Source: Candidatus Anoxychlamydiales bacterium (GTDB taxonomy: Bacteria; Chlamydiota; Chlamydiia; Chlamydiales; SM23-39). From it: a stretch of 5,781 bases of DNA. The DNA is taken from contig JAAKFW010000108.1 in the NCBI GenBank assembly GCA_011064905.1, positions 1 through 5,781 on the forward strand, given 5' to 3'. The position numbers were made by a program, and so were the translations under genes. The notes under the pieces were generated by a model that had not been told where the DNA came from, did no database searches, and was given only the letters and a program-made list of their open reading frames with translations. Numbering within the stretch: the first letter of the stretch is position 1; every line of letters starts with the position of its first letter. Of this stretch, positions 5,154 to 5,781 are shown one piece after another.

Positions 5154-5732
5154 ATGAAAAAATATTTCTTAATAATAGGGTTTTGTATCCTTTCTGTAGG
5201 TTCATTTGCTGATGGAGACATAGTATTTGATCAAATGAAAAAGAATGATCAAAAAGAGGTTCAAAAAAAAGAAGATATATCTGCAAAAAATAAAACCTCA
5301 TTCAATTATTTTAGAGTAGGCCCTGGAGCAATACCTGGTTATGCAATTCCTTTGTACCCAACTCTTGGGTTTGGTAGAAGAGTTCAGAATAATAATCATG
5401 GATATGATATTTCAATTGATGTTCATAGCGCTCTTTTAATTAATTGGATCTCATTGAAAGGAGAATATATGTTTTTCTTTCCAAAGGCTACGCAATCAAA
5501 TCACCAATATTATTTAGGTTCAGGTATAAATTATGAGTCCTTTTTCTTTTTCACCCCATCTTCTATTTCTTTAGAAGTTACTCCAGGTATTCAATATAAA
5601 AGAAAATCTGGACGATATAATTTTATTCAACTTGATATTAGCAACCCTATATATAATCCTCTTTCTGTAGAGTATAATGCTCTGAAAAAAAATGTTCCAG
5701 GAATTGGATTAAGTTTTGGTTTTGGATTTTAA
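5154..5732 (+). CDS. Exported 192-residue protein, probable outer-membrane beta-barrel
   Basis: No named family is recognised. Residues 1-19 (MKKYFLIIGFCILSVGSFA) form a classical Sec signal peptide with a likely signal peptidase I cut after SFA; Cys11 is not in a lipobox, so it is not a lipoprotein. A charged Lys/Gln/Asp-rich linker (about 22-47) follows. From about 50 to the end the protein is rich in Gly, Tyr, Phe and Ser with alternating hydrophobic patterns: GYDISIDVHS (83-92), LKGEYMFFFP (101-110), QYYLGSGINYES (118-129), SISLEVTPGIQYKR (137-150) and GIGLSFGFGF (183-192). The terminal Phe after a glycine/aromatic strand is the usual signature of a barrel handed to the BAM complex. The size suits a small barrel of six to eight strands in the outer membrane. 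It has its own promoter and ribosome binding site, and the tRNA terminator isolates it upstream; nothing in the context gives a partner. The barrel role is inferred from pattern. Confidence 0.85.
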   Translation: MKKYFLIIGFCILSVGSFADGDIVFDQMKKNDQKEVQKKEDISAKNKTSFNYFRVGPGAIPGYAIPLYPTLGFGRRVQNNNHGYDISIDVHSALLINWISLKGEYMFFFPKATQSNHQYYLGSGINYESFFFFTPSSISLEVTPGIQYKRKSGRYNFIQLDISNPIYNPLSVEYNALKKNVPGIGLSFGFGF

Positions 5733-5781
5733 AAGAGATTCATTTAGTTTTAATCAATTGAATTACAGGATAAATTTATCA

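Overview
The window is AT-rich, roughly 30% G+C by eye, and looks like chromosome of a low-GC, host-associated bacterium. The combination of a RecD2 helicase, an RF3 gene, an IS4-type transposase relic, a protein with a bilobed hydrophobic core and a small exported barrel-like protein made me think of an environmental chlamydia (Rhabdochlamydia/Simkania/Parachlamydia type). That assignment is an inference without any database search. Other AT-rich intracellular bacteria are not excluded.

Layout. 1-829 (minus): N-terminal 276 codons of peptide chain release factor 3 (prfC), running off the left edge. 830-1395: no intact gene; it holds a truncated IS4-family transposase relic (minus, about 922-1206), a long imperfect hairpin at the head of that relic (1198-1264) and one copy of a 26-27 bp direct repeat. 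1396-1971 (minus): an unrecognised 191-residue protein with two hydrophobic segments, preceded by a strong ribosome binding site and a very good extended -10 promoter. 1972-2498: a non-coding or decayed stretch with that promoter, a 22-bp inverted repeat, the second copy of the direct repeat and two doubtful mini-ORFs. 2499-4691 (minus): complete recD2. 4793-4864 (plus): tRNA-Asn(GTT), followed by a textbook intrinsic terminator. 5154-5732 (plus): a 192-residue exported protein with a signal peptide and a probable outer-membrane beta-barrel, behind its own promoter.

How the parts relate. prfC (translation termination), recD2 (DNA repair) and tRNA-Asn are core housekeeping genes with no obvious operon link; each looks separately transcribed. 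The 191-residue protein gene and its surroundings (transposase debris, direct repeats, decayed DNA) look like an accessory insert between prfC and recD2. I see no complete mobile element, CRISPR array, toxin-antitoxin pair or multi-gene novel system. The most interesting points are the 191-residue membrane protein inside the repeat-flanked segment and the hairpin at the start of the transposase relic.
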